From assembly GCA_951812925.1 (NCBI GenBank), contig OX638368.1, positions 160,008,492 to 160,072,491 of the forward strand: DNA of 64,000 nucleotides, written 5' to 3'. The DNA comes from Calliopum simillimum (lineage: Eukaryota; Arthropoda; Insecta; Diptera; Lauxaniidae). Below are positions 1-11,452 of this stretch, piece by piece. The translations under genes and the position numbers were made by a program. Positions within the stretch are counted from its first letter, which is position 1, and each line of letters begins with the position of its first letter. Under the pieces are notes generated by a model that was not told where the DNA came from, made no database searches, and saw only the letters and a program-made list of their open reading frames with translations.

Positions 1-138
1 TAACTTTTTTACGCGGGTGTAAATTAGCAAACGCTTTGTTTAATCAGCCAGTTTTGATCAGAATTTGTTAGCTGTGCACTTGAAGGAAAATATACTGAAA
101 CCTCAGCTGCCGATAGCGATAGTGAACATTCTTCATCT

Positions 139-1581
139 ATGCAAGACCTTAACGTTTATGAAGACAACGATAGATACTTCAATTCGCTAAATCAGTATGA
201 CTATGAAGAATCCTACAGTGAAAATGACGATAGCTTCGAAGGCTCTGAGGAGGAGGAAAACTATTCTGATTTCGATGAAAACGATTATGAGGAGGAAGAG
301 GACAGCTGGGGATACTCATCATCGTCTGATGAAATGAACGATTTCCATAGTACAGACACCAGAAGATGTTCCAGAAGATTTAATTATACACCAAGGTATG
401 TAATAATTATTAGTACAAAAGGAAGAAAATTTATTTTTCTTTTAGGTACCGCTACGAAACGTAACTTAAAATCTACTGATAATGTAAGCTTCGATAGCGA
501 CAATGAAGAAATGCAGGTTGTAGAGCTGAAACAGCAACATGTATCTGTTAAAATTGTTGAACAGCCTAAAGCATACGGAAAAACAGAACTTTTGAAATTA
601 AGTGAAACAATAATGGAGTATAACTTTCCAGATGTAAAGAAACCACAATACTTTGCTGATGATAAAGTAATTAGCAATGATACAGAATGTCCAAAATTAG
701 TACCTATTGTAGACGAAGATGGATTTCAGCTGTATAGCAAAGAATTAGATCAAAATAGTGTCGAGTCGCTAAGTAGTGACTATCAAGAGGTAACCGATTC
801 AGATGATCTTTCATTTCATGAGGAAGATGTCAATGTTAAATATCTGCCGGATCAGATGTGGGGCGACACCGACGACTGCGTAGATGATGAGTATAGCGAT
901 GATGGAACTTCAAACAAATCACCAGTTCATATGGAAGCAGTTGTAATAGAAGCCGAAAATATGCCTTGCATTGAAGGCTTAAGTGATAACAAAGAAAATG
1001 ACGAAAGCAACAGTGGAGTTGATGTTTAACTCTCTGAGAAACTGTCTAAGGATTTGAATGTGTCTTTTAAAGGTTCAGTAATAACAGCAAGTGTTAGGAA
1101 TGAATTAAAGGAAAAGACCCCAAAAGATGCTCTATTTCAAAATATTGACAAAAAATCTGTCCAGGCAAAGAATCTGTCACAAATACATTCAGAGGAGCTA
1201 AATCAGCCTCAATCAATAAATGAAACTCTAAACATTTCTGTTAGTAGCTCAACATCTTCCACTGTTACGCCATCACGTTCTATATTTTGTAATGCCATCG
1301 GCACTAATCATGTTCTGGTGCATTTACGTGATCCAATTTATATTTATGGCACCGTAAGGATTATTTTAATTGCTGGTTCAATTGAAATTTACGGATATCT
1401 GGGAGAAGCATTTGAAATTTGTTCTCCCCGTGGCTTATCTACAGTTGAAATCTATCCGAAACCACATACGCAGCAGTCTACAAAAGCACATATTGACGTC
1501 GAACTCAAACGTCTACAATCATATTTTGCCAAAGGGGAATTGCAAAAACTTTCCGAAACTTATGTTTCATATGGGTCATAA
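139..1581 (+). pseudogene. Nol9: NOL9/Grc3-like polynucleotide 5'-kinase, N-terminal part, broken
   Basis: NOL9/Grc3 proteins are nucleolar RNA 5'-kinases acting in ITS2/rRNA processing. One reading frame runs from 58 to 1581, interrupted only by TAA at 1027-1029, and ends at TAA 1579-1581. The first half is acidic and Asn/Ser-rich, as in fly NOL9 N-termini. Codons for IYIYGTVRIILIAGSIEIYG around 1339-1398, then a SPRGLSTVEIYPK-like stretch, fit the N-terminal beta-rich domain of the family. No P-loop or kinase domain follows, so this is a fragment of a protein normally well over 600 residues. A consensus-like 50-nt intron at 396-445 would shift the frame if spliced. The frame is open upstream of ATG 139 to 58, so the true start may lie in an earlier exon. 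AATAAA follows at 1629. Family call moderate; pseudogene status likely. Confidence 0.55.
396..445 (+). other. Intron-like segment inside the NOL9-like frame
   Basis: It begins GTATGT after CCAAG and ends in a T-rich tract and TTTTAG. The 50-nt length suits small fly introns. Unspliced it stays open but encodes a hydrophobic patch unlike the acidic surroundings. Spliced, the frame runs into TAA six codons later. Either splicing was lost or a frameshift followed; both fit a decaying gene. Confidence 0.45.
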
Positions 1582-1639
1582 ATTATGAAAGAACAATTTA
1601 TTATGTAATCAAAAGTAGCATTTTTTTCAATAAAAAAAA

Positions 1640-4223
1640 AATTAATCATAAAATTAAATTATAACTCAAAAAGTGCATTTAGAAAAAAACCACATACACC
1701 CACAAAAAGTAGCCAAATAATGTAATGTTGTTATTGTAATTTGCGGTATTAGAATTTATGTATGTATGCATAAAGAATTTAATTTTAACTGAAATCAAAA
1801 AAAATTTTTAACGCATTACTTGAATATTAAAACATTTTAAATATTACATGTAATGCAATAAATAATGAAAAACTTTTTCAATTACATGTAATGCAATGGG
1901 TAATGTGAGAACATAAATTTCGAAAGTTTTTTACTTAAGATTTTTTGATTTTTAAGTTATTTTGACTTTAACATTTGTTAATACATATTTCAAAAGAAAT
2001 AAATAGTAAAGAGATAATATTTCAGATAATCTTTGCTCCGTTGAACTTTTGGCCCAAAACAGAACCCAAAATATATCTATAACGCCCTACTACATTGATT
2101 AAGTACTTATATAACGCAAAAGTAACCCAGAAAGTAATCGATACAAATAATTTTTTCGATTACTTGATCGATTACATGTAAGCGAGTGTTTTATTAGGGT
2201 AATCGATTACGCCCAATGACATGCATGTGTTAAAATAATGCCTTATGTAACCCAGAAAGTAATCGATGCAAACAATTTTTTAGATTACTCGACCGATTAC
2301 ATGTAAACGAAGGTTTAACTGGGTTGTTTCAATTTCACTTATGTATTAAATTAAGTTTTTTTCTACAAAAAAGGAAAATAAAAGCATAAGTAAGCACAAC
2401 ACGAAACAATAAAATTTAAAATTAAAGGAATATAAATCAAATCGCACTGATTTCTTTTGCACTTTTCGCGCCAAAAATTTGGTTTCGTTATATCACAAAT
2501 TATTTGAAATAAAATAAGGCAAATTATATTCCAATAATTTGCTCTTATTTACCGAGATAAGTAAAACCACAATAAACAATTTTTTTTCGAAATTAAATTG
2601 GGGTTTAAATTTAATAAAAAGTCAAAACACGCTAGCCGAAAAATTTTCAGTACTTTCGTCGCGTAGGGTTGCCAACGATCCATGATATATGTAGGTTTTT
2701 ATTAGAATGCTAACTCTGTTTCTATACCCCTGATATCATTGTCATTTTTAAGCCCCACAACCAAGGTGTATTCACTTCTTCCGTTTGCAACGCAGAAATG
2801 GAGAAGTTTCAGGTATGGAAAAGTACATATATTTTTGATCAGCGTCACCTCCTGAGTTGATACAGCCATGTCCATCTGTCTGGCTAGCTAGGTGTCTGAT
2901 TTTGCACAAAACTTTGTTTTGATGACCATTCTGAAGACATTAGAGCTGGGCATAGGCCGTGATTTTCTCATTGCCAGCAGGCGTTTGCTCCGCGGCGACG
3001 GGCTTGGGTCTTGAAATCGAGTTATGTGCGGGCCCGTGCTTTACTCCAAAACCCGAAAATTAGAAGCCCACAAAGGTCCATAAATCACAAGAAGGTTGAG
3101 AAGCAGAAACTTGAAAAAAATTCTATTCTTACAAAAAAATATTGAAAACAATATACATACATATAAATGTTCGGTTTTATATTCCTGGTTAAAATTTTGT
3201 ATTATGGTTTACTTTAAAGAAATAAAGTCTAGATAGTCTTTATGAATTTATCAAATAGAGTGCATGTCGATATGATGATGAGCATTAGAAAGTAAAGAAA
3301 AGCGATGAATACTTGAATTTTAAAAATATTTTTCAGATCTAATTGATCATTTCAAGTATTTTCGGAAATGCAACACTGCGTAAGTTCTCCTGCAGCAGCA
3401 ATATTTATATTAACATATGTACATAGATGCAACTAATGAGGACACTGCTGTGGTCACGTAGTCATATGTAAATACATTCGCAACAGCTGTTGCTCAATAT
3501 TTTACCAAAAAGTGCAGTTATAAGTTCCAACTAAATTTTGTTGCATTTCCGAAAACGCCTTTACTTTACAGTGACAATTTTGAGCCCTTAATAAGGCTTA
3601 AATTTGAAGCATATTCCCTTGTTTCTTTTCGTATTTAACAATCAGTTATTTCTTTCATGGACATATATAAAAATTTAATGAAATACTATGGATAAGAATA
3701 TCAGTGGTCGCTATCAAATTATTTGCTTAACGTGTGTACTTAGCAACTTTTGTAATCAGCCTTTAATGCAAACCATATATCCAAAACAATGTATTATTCT
3801 TACTAAATTGGTGATTCACCGTTTATTTCCAATGAAAAGATTATGCATATAAGGGTGTCCGTTATTTTAAATGACTAGGTTTTATGATCAATAACCATTT
3901 CAAAAAGAAAGAATTTCAAAAACTTGAATTTCAAGAAAAAAAATTAAAAAACTGAAAATACTCAAAATGAAGATAAGAAAAAAGTGTAGTGTGATATGGG
4001 CCATATAGTCCATTTGGTACAGAAGTTGCATATAAAAATGTCACTTCCACATTCGGCACATTTTTCATGGCTCCAAGAACGTCAGATTACACATTCAACC
4101 CAAAATTCGCCACGTCGATCTTCTGAGTAAAGGGTATTACATTATATGCATTTTTTATCATTTTTTTCCTTTGTAGTAAACGAATTACATATAATGACCA
4201 TCAGACTCGTCATGAAAACTGCA
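1640..4223. other. Gene-free, repeat-rich spacer
   Basis: No coding region is visible. 1840-1905 has two ATTACATGTAAT motifs. Two diverged copies of a unit with AACCCAGAAAGTAATCGAT and CGATTACATGTAA lie at about 2122-2195 and 2249-2318. 2755-2960 carries a dispersed element (GCAGAAATGGAGAAGTTTC, later a CTGTCTGGCTAGC run) resembling 6070-6180. Confidence 0.5.
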
Positions 4224-4232
4224 ACTAGATTC

Positions 4233-5616
4233 AGGTGCATAAAGTGAGCTATGCAGGTATGACGAATTTCGATGTTTTTTGGTTTTTGGGAATTTCGAGC
4301 TATTTTCGAGCTTTTCAACAATAATTTCGAGCTGTCTGGGAAATTTTCCATTTTCCGGAAAAGCGGAAAAATTGTTCTGCATAGCTGAGTTTATTTTTTC
4401 AGCCAGACGAATCCGCGGGAAGAGTAAGCGATGAAATATTTTTACGCAGGAATTTCGAGCTACTTTCGAGCTAATTTTGAGCTAAAAGCATTTTCCGGAA
4501 AACTCCCAATTTTCCCGGAAAATCCCAAAAAAAACTTTTTTTATGGCTAACTTTATTTTTTTCAGCCAGACGAATCCGCGGGAACGGTAAGGGATGAAAT
4601 CTTTTAATGCAGGAATTTCGAGCCACTTTCGAGCTGACCTTGAATGAGGTATTTTCCTTAAATTTCCCCGAAAAATCCCAAAAAACTAAAAATTTTTTTT
4701 TTCGCTGTGTTATGTCCGCATATTATTATTATTATGTCCGAAAGTTTTTCGCGGATCAGCCTATAATATATCCAACACCTAGTTTGCTAGCCACAGTACT
4801 TTTACATAAGAGTAGGGGTAAGTGGGCGGCCTGCGGCCGCAGCTCAGGATTTAAAACTCCCAAAAATCCAACACCGGCTTCGCGGCGGCCTTCGGCCGCG
4901 GATCAGTTGGTAATATATACATTAATTTGCCGACATAACACCCATTTACGAAATGGGGATTATGTCATGGCACCGCCATAAAAAAAGATTTTTTGGGATT
5001 TTCCGGGAAAGTTTGGGTTTTTCCGGGAAAGTTTGGGGTTTTCCGGAAAACACTTTTCGTTTTTGATGAGCTCGAAACTAGCTCCAAATTCGTGTGTTAA
5101 ATGATATGATCGCGAAATATTCTCATGGGTTCGTCTGGCTGAAAAAATAAAGCAAGCCCTTAAAAAAATGTTTGGGATTTTCCGGGGAAATTTAAGGAAA
5201 ACACTTCATTCAAGGTCAGCTCGAAAGTAGCTCAAAATTCCTGCATTCAAAGATTTCATCTCTTACTATTCCCGCGGATTCGTCTGGCTGAAAAAAATAA
5301 AGTTAGCCATAAAAAATTGTTTTTTGGGATTTTCCGGGAAAATTGGGAGTTTTCCGGAAAATGCTTTTAGCTCAAAATTAGCTCGAAAGTAGCTCGAAAT
5401 TCCTGCGTAAAAAGATTTCATCGCTAACTCTCCCCGCGGATTCGTCTGGCTGAAAAAATAAACTCAGCTATGCAAAACATTTTTTCCGCTTTTCCGGAAA
5501 ATGGAAAATTTCCCAGACAGCTCGAAATTATTGTTGAAAAGCTCGAACATAGCTCGAAATTCCCAAACAAAAAACATCGAAATTCGTCACACCTGCATAG
5601 CTCACTTTATAGACCT
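4233..5616. mobile_element. Foldback element with 9-bp target duplication
   Basis: Direct repeats ACTAGATTC at 4224-4232 and 5617-5625 flank it exactly. The ends are inverted: AGGTGCATAAAGTGAGCTAT on the left, and the complement of AGGTCTATAAAGTGAGCTAT on the right. Arms of about 450-640 bp are built from subrepeats containing TTCGTCTGGCTGAAAAAATA and TTTTCCGGAAAA. The loop (about 4720-4975) holds GC-rich GGCCTGCGGCCGC and GGCCTTCGGCCGC patches. Long subrepeated inverted arms and a 9-bp duplication match Drosophila FB elements, though family membership is inferred. No transposase is present. Confidence 0.8.
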
Positions 5617-5625
5617 ACTAGATTC

Positions 5626-7124
5626 CCCATCTGAAAAAGATGATAAATACATTTGTTTTTAAGGCTTTTTTCTTTGGTGGTCCATATTACACACAGCACG
5701 TGTTGGTGAAATAATTGGTTTTTTTATCAAAAACTCTTTTGGTTAATGAACTAATTTGTGCAAATAAATTATAAATGGTATTCACTGACTTTATATAATT
5801 AACCATTTATTTAAAAATGTCTTTTAAGTGAAATAATGAAATATGCACACTAGAAAAAAATCATCACTGATCTTTTTTTTTTAGAAAAACAACAGAAACA
5901 TGCGACTTCACCGAACGCTAAAATCGCCCTATTATAAGCTTTATGTATTAGCGTTAAGTTTGAACATGAATAACGGTAAATCCTATGTATGCAGTGGGAA
6001 ATAACCGTGTGGTCCATATTACCCACGTAGTCCATATTTCCCTCCCTTACCCTATTCATTTTGTCCTTCCGTTTTTAATGCAGAGAAGGAGGCAAGGTGG
6101 GTATGGAAAGTGTATATATTCTTGATCAGAGTCACTTCCTGAGTCGATATAGCCATTTCTGTCTGGCTGGCTGTCTGTGAAAATATTTTTCACGGGAAAA
6201 CTAAGCAACATAATTCGATGAAATTTGATACACTCCCTCCATCGTAAAAGTTAGCTTGTGGGATTGAAAATGAGCAAAATCGGTCAATGGACACGCCTAC
6301 CGACCATACAAAAAAAAAAAACATTCAAAACGCAATATTAAGAGCATTTTTTGCGATAACGTTGCATATCACATATAAGCAAAAGTTTCAAAATGCTATA
6401 ATGAATGCGTTTTTTGAGATAATCCAACCAAAGGACAGTAAAAGAAAGTCTGAGCAAAAACTAGGGGAACTCGGACAAAAGGGCGTGGCATGTCGCAATG
6501 AAGCTAAGCTTATGTAAATCCGTAGTATAAGCGTTATTTGAGATAATGCTAACAAATATCGCACAGAGACAGTTCAAGATCTGAGTAAAATCTAAGTGGA
6601 TTCGGCCACTGTGAACTCAATTATCAAAATGGCTCTGCTTAGAGGACTTGGAAACAGCGGAGCATTTGCTATGTACTTGCCCCGTTGCGATGAGACGCAG
6701 AATTAAGTACCTACATAGGTGCCGAGATTTTAGATCCATATGACAAAGGTAAAATTAATCCCACGACAGTGACAAGATTTATAGAAAAGACCTTTCAGGT
6801 CGCAGAGCCTTCAAATAGTATAAAATGAATTTGGACAAGAAATTCAATATACTGGAGTGTAGGGCCAAGCCAAAGATATCACCCTTTCTAGTTTTTTTTT
6901 TTTCTTTTTTTTCTTAAGTAGTTGTTTGTCATAAAACCTTTCATAAATAATAACAATGTGGTAAATCACACACACCCTAATGTGCATTCAAACGTAGAAT
7001 GCACAACTCTTCAGTGCTCTGCGTTTTAGTGCTGGCATATTAGTGGTACTGAAGACTTCAAAGAAGTGTAAAGTGGAAGTGTAATTTTAAAGAAAATTGA
7101 TTCAATAACTTTCTTAAATCCAAT
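5626..7124. other. Gene-free spacer with dispersed repeats
   Basis: 6061-6300 is a second copy of the dispersed element seen near 2755-2960. 6290-6890 resembles the degenerate repeats at 47480-47650 and 63600-63998 (GAGCAAAAACTAGG, CTCGGACAAAAGGGCGTGGC, AGTGTAGGG). Nothing coding was recognised; the promoter of the DXO-like gene should lie just before 7125, but no motif is obvious. Confidence 0.4.
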
Positions 7125-7680
7125 ATGAATAATTTCAAATTGTTTTATAAACTATCAGCTGGAGCAGATCAAAATAGAAATGTGTCTCCAGTTGATTTAA
7201 AAAAACCTGTCATTGTCGATTTAGTGGAAATGGACAAGGAAACGAAAGTAAAATATGACCCTGATTGTGTACGTTATTTCAAATTGCCTAAAATGCTAGA
7301 TTATCCATTAAATTTGAATGTGGGTGTAGCTAATTATATCTTTCGAAATGAATATTATTTCAAATATAAACTACGAGAGGTGTTTCATTACCTAATGGAA
7401 AATTGTGATGGACAAGTCAAAAATGTACCAAATCAACAGGTTGATGCTAACAAAGCTGAATGTCTTTTTGATGAAAAGTTTGATGTTATTTCACATCGTG
7501 GAGCATTGTCAGAATTACTTATGGTGCCCTTAAAGACAGGATTGCACCCTAGCGACGAGTGGACTATTTCTGCTACATATCACAATAAAAAATTGTACCT
7601 TCACAAATCAGACGGAATCGGAAATGATAATAGTGCAACACAAACTTACCATTTTAAATTTGCGCAATACTGTTTTACAG
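7125..7680 (+). CDS. DXO-like gene, exon 1
   Basis: It opens with ATG in a weak context and encodes 185 residues plus one base (phase 1). The donor is G|GTAAGC. It contains the N-terminal DXO region: VSPVDLKKPVIVDL, LNLNVGVANYIFR (family NLNEGYDTFIPR), FDVISHRGALSELLMVPLKT and YHFKFAQYCFT. The glutamate expected in the last motif (family GYKFEQY) is alanine. The frame continues past the donor to a stop at 7724, but that tail matches nothing. Confidence 0.75.
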
Positions 7681-7884
7681 GTAAGCATTATGGTGTCCTT
7701 AATAAACTTTTTTTATTGGAGTAATCATCTATCGAAGTAAGATGATTTCAAACAAATTAAATTGAGTTCCTTAAATCTCTACTACTTTTATGTCAATGGA
7801 TGAGTTCTCTAAAAGTAATGATCGAAGTGGAAAAGGTAAAAGGTAAAGTTGAATGCGGATAAATTTTGGCTATCCGATGCGCCG

Positions 7885-8773
7885 CACAGTGGTCTAGAAT
7901 GCTATTCTAGCTAGTCTATCTTTTGTAAAAAAAAATATCAGCTTTTATGTTTTGGGCGTCGCTGACTCTAAATCGGAAAACGATTTCTTAAAAATCAAAA
8001 TGGCGGATCCAAAATGGCGGACAATATTCTTAAAAATTGCTTATATCACGACAAAATTGTAGCTAAAGAGGTTCTTGAGGTTGCTGATTTCGAATTCGGT
8101 ATCATCTTTTTTGTAAACAAAATAGCGGATCCAAAATGGCGGACAATTTTCTAAAAAATTTATTATAGCACGACAAAATTGTGGCTAAAGGGGTTTTTGA
8201 GGTCGCTGATTTTGTAAAGAAAATGGCGGATCCGAAATGGCGGACAAATCACTCCCATTTTCATCAAGTGACTTAATGTTATCAATACTCAGATATTAAA
8301 TATTGTTGTTGATTTAAAATTTTGACCTATATGGGAGATGGGCTTGTCCTTGATTTGATCACGCCCATTTTCACCAAGTAACTTAATGCTATCTATACTA
8401 ACTCAGATATTAAATATTATTTTTGTACTTCAAATATTTACGAAGCTTTGGCGATTCCAAATTTTTGGTTATGTAGGAGGTGAGGGTGTCCTTGACCCGA
8501 ACACGCCCATTTTATACAAATAAATAGATGCTACTAATAATATATCAGAAATCGGATTTTATTGTTTTATAACAACCAGATTTTTGGAAAAAATTACCAT
8601 TTTCTGAATTCTTCAAGTTTAAGACGCGAAAACTCAAAAATGGTATTATTTCTTGGTATTCTGGTACTTGAAATATGTTATCTAGATATTAAGCTTTAAA
8701 TTTGTCCAAAAAAAATATTACTTTTAATAAAAAAATTTTCGGAGTTATGACCGCTCTCTTATAGACCACTGTG
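7885..8773. mobile_element. Non-autonomous Transib-type element
   Basis: The ends are a perfect 12-bp inverted repeat CACAGTGGTCTA, flanked by the 5-bp duplication CGCCG at 7880-7884 and 8774-8778. Transib transposons, the relatives of RAG1, have CACWRTG-type ends and make 5-bp GC-rich target duplications, so both features match. No transposase is encoded in 889 bp. Inside are three copies of GGCGGATCCAAAATGGCGGA (about 8003, 8126, 8224) and two to three copies of a block with TCACGCCCATTTTCACCAAG. It sits in intron 1 of the DXO-like gene. Confidence 0.8.
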
Positions 8774-8778
8774 CGCCG

Positions 8779-9552
8779 TTGACAAAAGTAAATGATATCT
8801 CTTATGTGCGCCATATGCCCAAACATAATGTTTTTGGCATTTAAAGCTAAAGATAACTCAGATCGGGATCAGCGACTGCAAATAAAATAAAAAAAAATAT
8901 AGAGATCTCATTCAAAATTAGCGAGTTAGGTGGCTGCGGAATGGTATTGGTTCAATTTTTCGCGAGGCACTCGCGGGTAACGATAACATTGTGCAACGGT
9001 GCGCTATCATTGTTGCAAATTTAAATCCATTGCAAAAATCGACAGACACACAAAAACAGGTGTACTCAACACGGCGCCATTTACTCAAATGTCAAGCTAG
9101 AACGCTGAAATTTGGAGGGAATATTACTTGGGTGACTGAGAGCGCCACACGGTGACGATTACACGAACTTTTTGATCAAGATGGTATTATGGCACATAAA
9201 ATGTATGACATTACTTTTGCCTCGTAATGGTACTTAGGCCCTTTGGTACGGCCACCTGCTGTAGTGTTGATGTAGAGTTTCTGGTAGCAAGACCAACCCC
9301 TCGATTGTCGCCGAGCTAGGAGCTGGAAAGCGTGCATCCGCAACCGTTCATCTCCACTAACATATAAAAAAGTACATCAACAAAAGTTACACGCTACAAT
9401 TTTTACATAGTGTAAAATTTAATAAAAAATGTACTTAAAGGAAATAAAATGATACATATACGAGTATAAGAATTTGTTTCTGACTCATGAGTTTATTCTT
9501 GTTTACATACATCCGTATGTATTTAATTTTTTTTGTTTTGTTATTTGGATAG
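8779..9552. other. Intronic, no gene seen
   Basis: This is the rest of intron 1 of the DXO-like gene. 9180-9245 (TGACATTACTTTTGCCTCG then ACTTAGGCCCTTT) resembles one end of the MITE at 20810-21072. The acceptor before exon 2 is TTTGGATAG at 9544-9552. Confidence 0.4.
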
Positions 9553-9700
9553 ATGACCCAGCAAAAGACCCGGATACGAGTGCTCCAATACACGAGGACG
9601 AACAAATGTTTTGCATATACCGAAGTCAACTAAAGAACTTAAACTTAATTTACTCGGCAGAGATAAATGGTGTTTTATCTGATACCAAATTGAAGAATGT
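9553..9700 (+). CDS. DXO-like gene, exon 2
   Basis: 148 nt, entering phase 1 and leaving phase 2. The acceptor is GGATAG|ATGACC and the donor GT|GTATGT. It encodes DDPAKDPDTSAPIHEDEQM, matching the DXO stretch after the FEQY motif (family DPPGHPDTSG), then CIYRSQLKNLNLIYSAEING, matching family LLFSGEVDC. The aspartate of the EhD metal-binding motif is asparagine. Confidence 0.72.
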
Positions 9701-9796
9701 GTATGTAAATAAGTAAATTTTTATATTATACGACACAGATGGTGGTTATTCATCAGATTTTTAAGGAAAAGTATAATTTTTACCCATTTAAATAAA

Positions 9797-9914
9797 ATGT
9801 TATTCAGCATTAAGGTAGATCAAGCTCTATACAAAGGAAAAAATTATTTTCTGATTTCCAAAGCAAATCAAAATTTTCAAAGTCAATTTAAAATTTCCCA
9901 TTACTGCTTTACAG
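9797..9914 (+). pseudogene. Partial second copy of DXO-like exon 1 (3' end)
   Basis: An open stretch of 39 codons plus one base aligns with the end of exon 1. KVDQALYKGKNYFLISK parallels ATYHNKKLYLHK, and FKISHYCFT parallels FKFAQYCFT. The last 31 nt match exon 1 (7650-7680) at about 25 positions, and both end TTTACAG in phase 1. The donor is missing: a LINE fragment starts at the next base. Upstream coding cannot be followed. It is a diverged relic of a tandem DXO-like paralogue inside intron 2. Confidence 0.6.
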
Positions 9915-10428
9915 CTAGGTTAGGTTAGATCCGGGAGATGAACATGATGTCATCATTAACTTAGGCCTCGAGAAAGGGCCCATTGTATACCCGATACTAA
10001 AAGCTTTAGCAGAGAAAGGTCTAAGAGAACCACTTGGATGTACATATATACTTCCATATTGATTTAAGACAAAGCTCAGACAGTGCGTCAAGCGATTCCA
10101 AATTGAAATGACCAAAATTCTTTCTACGTCTAAGCGCAAGCGCTGGACATTCACAAAAGAAATGAAAGACTGTTTCTTCCATATCAGGGTATTTACAACT
10201 TCTACACAGGTCGCCAATGTTTGAGAAACCTAAACGAGATGCATGGATTCCCATGGCACAATGTCCAGTAATAGCACCGATTAAGATCCGTACATTATGT
10301 TTCTCCATTGCTATTAAAAACTTAGTACGATTTATACTATATGATGGCCAAATAGATCTTATATGATTGCAAGTTTGAAGATTTGACCATCTAGAATTAG
10401 CAAGCTTTACAGCCAGGATTGAAAACAT
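9915..10428 (-). mobile_element. Non-LTR retrotransposon fragment, C-terminal end of ORF2
   Basis: Minus-strand frame 10428-10021 encodes 135 residues with an RNase H-type tail (RTKFLIAMEKHNVRILIGAI, TGHCAMGIHASRLG) and the cysteine-histidine motif CRSC-x6-ETVFHFFCECPAL-x-RRR. This C-terminal pattern is common in LOA/I-group LINEs of Diptera. The 5' part is missing. 9915-10020 is probably its 3' UTR. Confidence 0.65.
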
Positions 10429-11241
10429 TTGATTAAAAATTTTCTTTAATTTATTTTTATTACAATAATTTTTTTTTTAAATTCTATTAAACATTAAAAA
10501 ATGTTGATTTAAAATTGTCCAGTTGCAAAAACAAGCATGCATGCTTGGAGCATTTATGAATCAAGCATACATTTCATTGCATTACGGAGCAAACGATGCC
10601 ACTTCATGAAATCAAACAAAGTTGTGTTGTAAAATGTTTCACAATTTGTTCCTTTTGGGAGTAAAAAATACAGTTTTCGTAAAGAAATCTACGAGATGGA
10701 TGAAATAAGTGATTAATAGCAATCTTTGAATCATTACCAACAAAATTTGAGAGACCAAACAAAATTAACTCACAGTTTGACGCAAATTTGTCGCATGAAA
10801 AAATAATTCAAAAAAGTATTAAAATAAATAGCATTAAAAAATTAGTGAAATAGTACTAGTAATCTTAAATCACATGAATGCAAACAAAATATAGTTTTAA
10901 TCATGAAGCAAAAAAATTCATGATTATTTTTATTATGTAAGTTGTAATGCTGTAGAATTCAAAATCATTTTTTTCCTATGGCATGCCTGTACCAAAAGGA
11001 AACGAACGATCATTTAGAAAGGCATTCATACCAAGCACCCCAAATAGGCATGATTCATTCTTCTATGTTGTCATGTTTATTTTTGCAACTGGGTGATAAA
11101 AATTATTTTATTTTTTTTTGTATTGAGGATAAATACTTTTGCTTAAAAGAAATCATAAATATTTTACATCAACATTTTTAAATCTAATCGATATTTACTT
11201 TTACATTAATATTAATTGCTGTAACTTGTATAATACCAAAG
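10429..11241. other. Intronic, no gene seen
   Basis: AT-rich remainder of intron 2 of the DXO-like gene. Short open frames (for example 10978-11181) show no recognisable motif. The acceptor CCAAAG precedes exon 3 at 11242. Confidence 0.4.
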
Positions 11242-11452
11242 GAAAAACTTCGAAGAACTTAATAAATGCCGTTTCGTTCATACGAAGCTAATGAGGAAGA
11301 ACATTCGTAATTGGAGGAATAATTACCGAATTCAAAATTGGTGGGCAAAATCCTATTTTTCTGCTGTAAACGACATTTACGTAGGATTTCGAAGCGATTC
11401 AGGAATTGTGGAAGATCCTGTGCAGCATGTTGAACTAGATAAACTAGTGCAG
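11242..11452 (+). CDS. DXO-like gene, exon 3
   Basis: 211 nt, entering phase 2 and leaving phase 0. It encodes NKCRFVHTKLMRKN, then YRIQNWWAKSYFSAVNDIYV and GFRSDSGIVEDP. These match family YVELKTS, HKLLKWWAQSFLPGVP and VAGFRNPDG. The ELK catalytic motif reads HTK. The best donor is CAG|GCGAGT, a GC-AG intron, because only this phase joins exon 4 in frame. Confidence 0.7.

Noticed and set aside
1027..1029. Programmed stop-codon readthrough in the NOL9-like frame
   Set aside because: The stop is TAA, the least leaky codon, and the kinase domain is absent anyway; decay is simpler.
4607..4981. 124-codon frame in the foldback loop
   Set aside because: Runs through subrepeats and CGGCCG patches with no recognisable domain.
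8000..8250. CRISPR-like array of GGCGGATCC repeats
   Set aside because: Eukaryotic DNA; irregular diverged repeats inside a Transib-type element.
9915..9930. TTAGG-like telomere repeat (CTAGGTTAGGTTAG)
   Set aside because: Only two to three units, at the end of a LINE fragment; too short to be telomeric.
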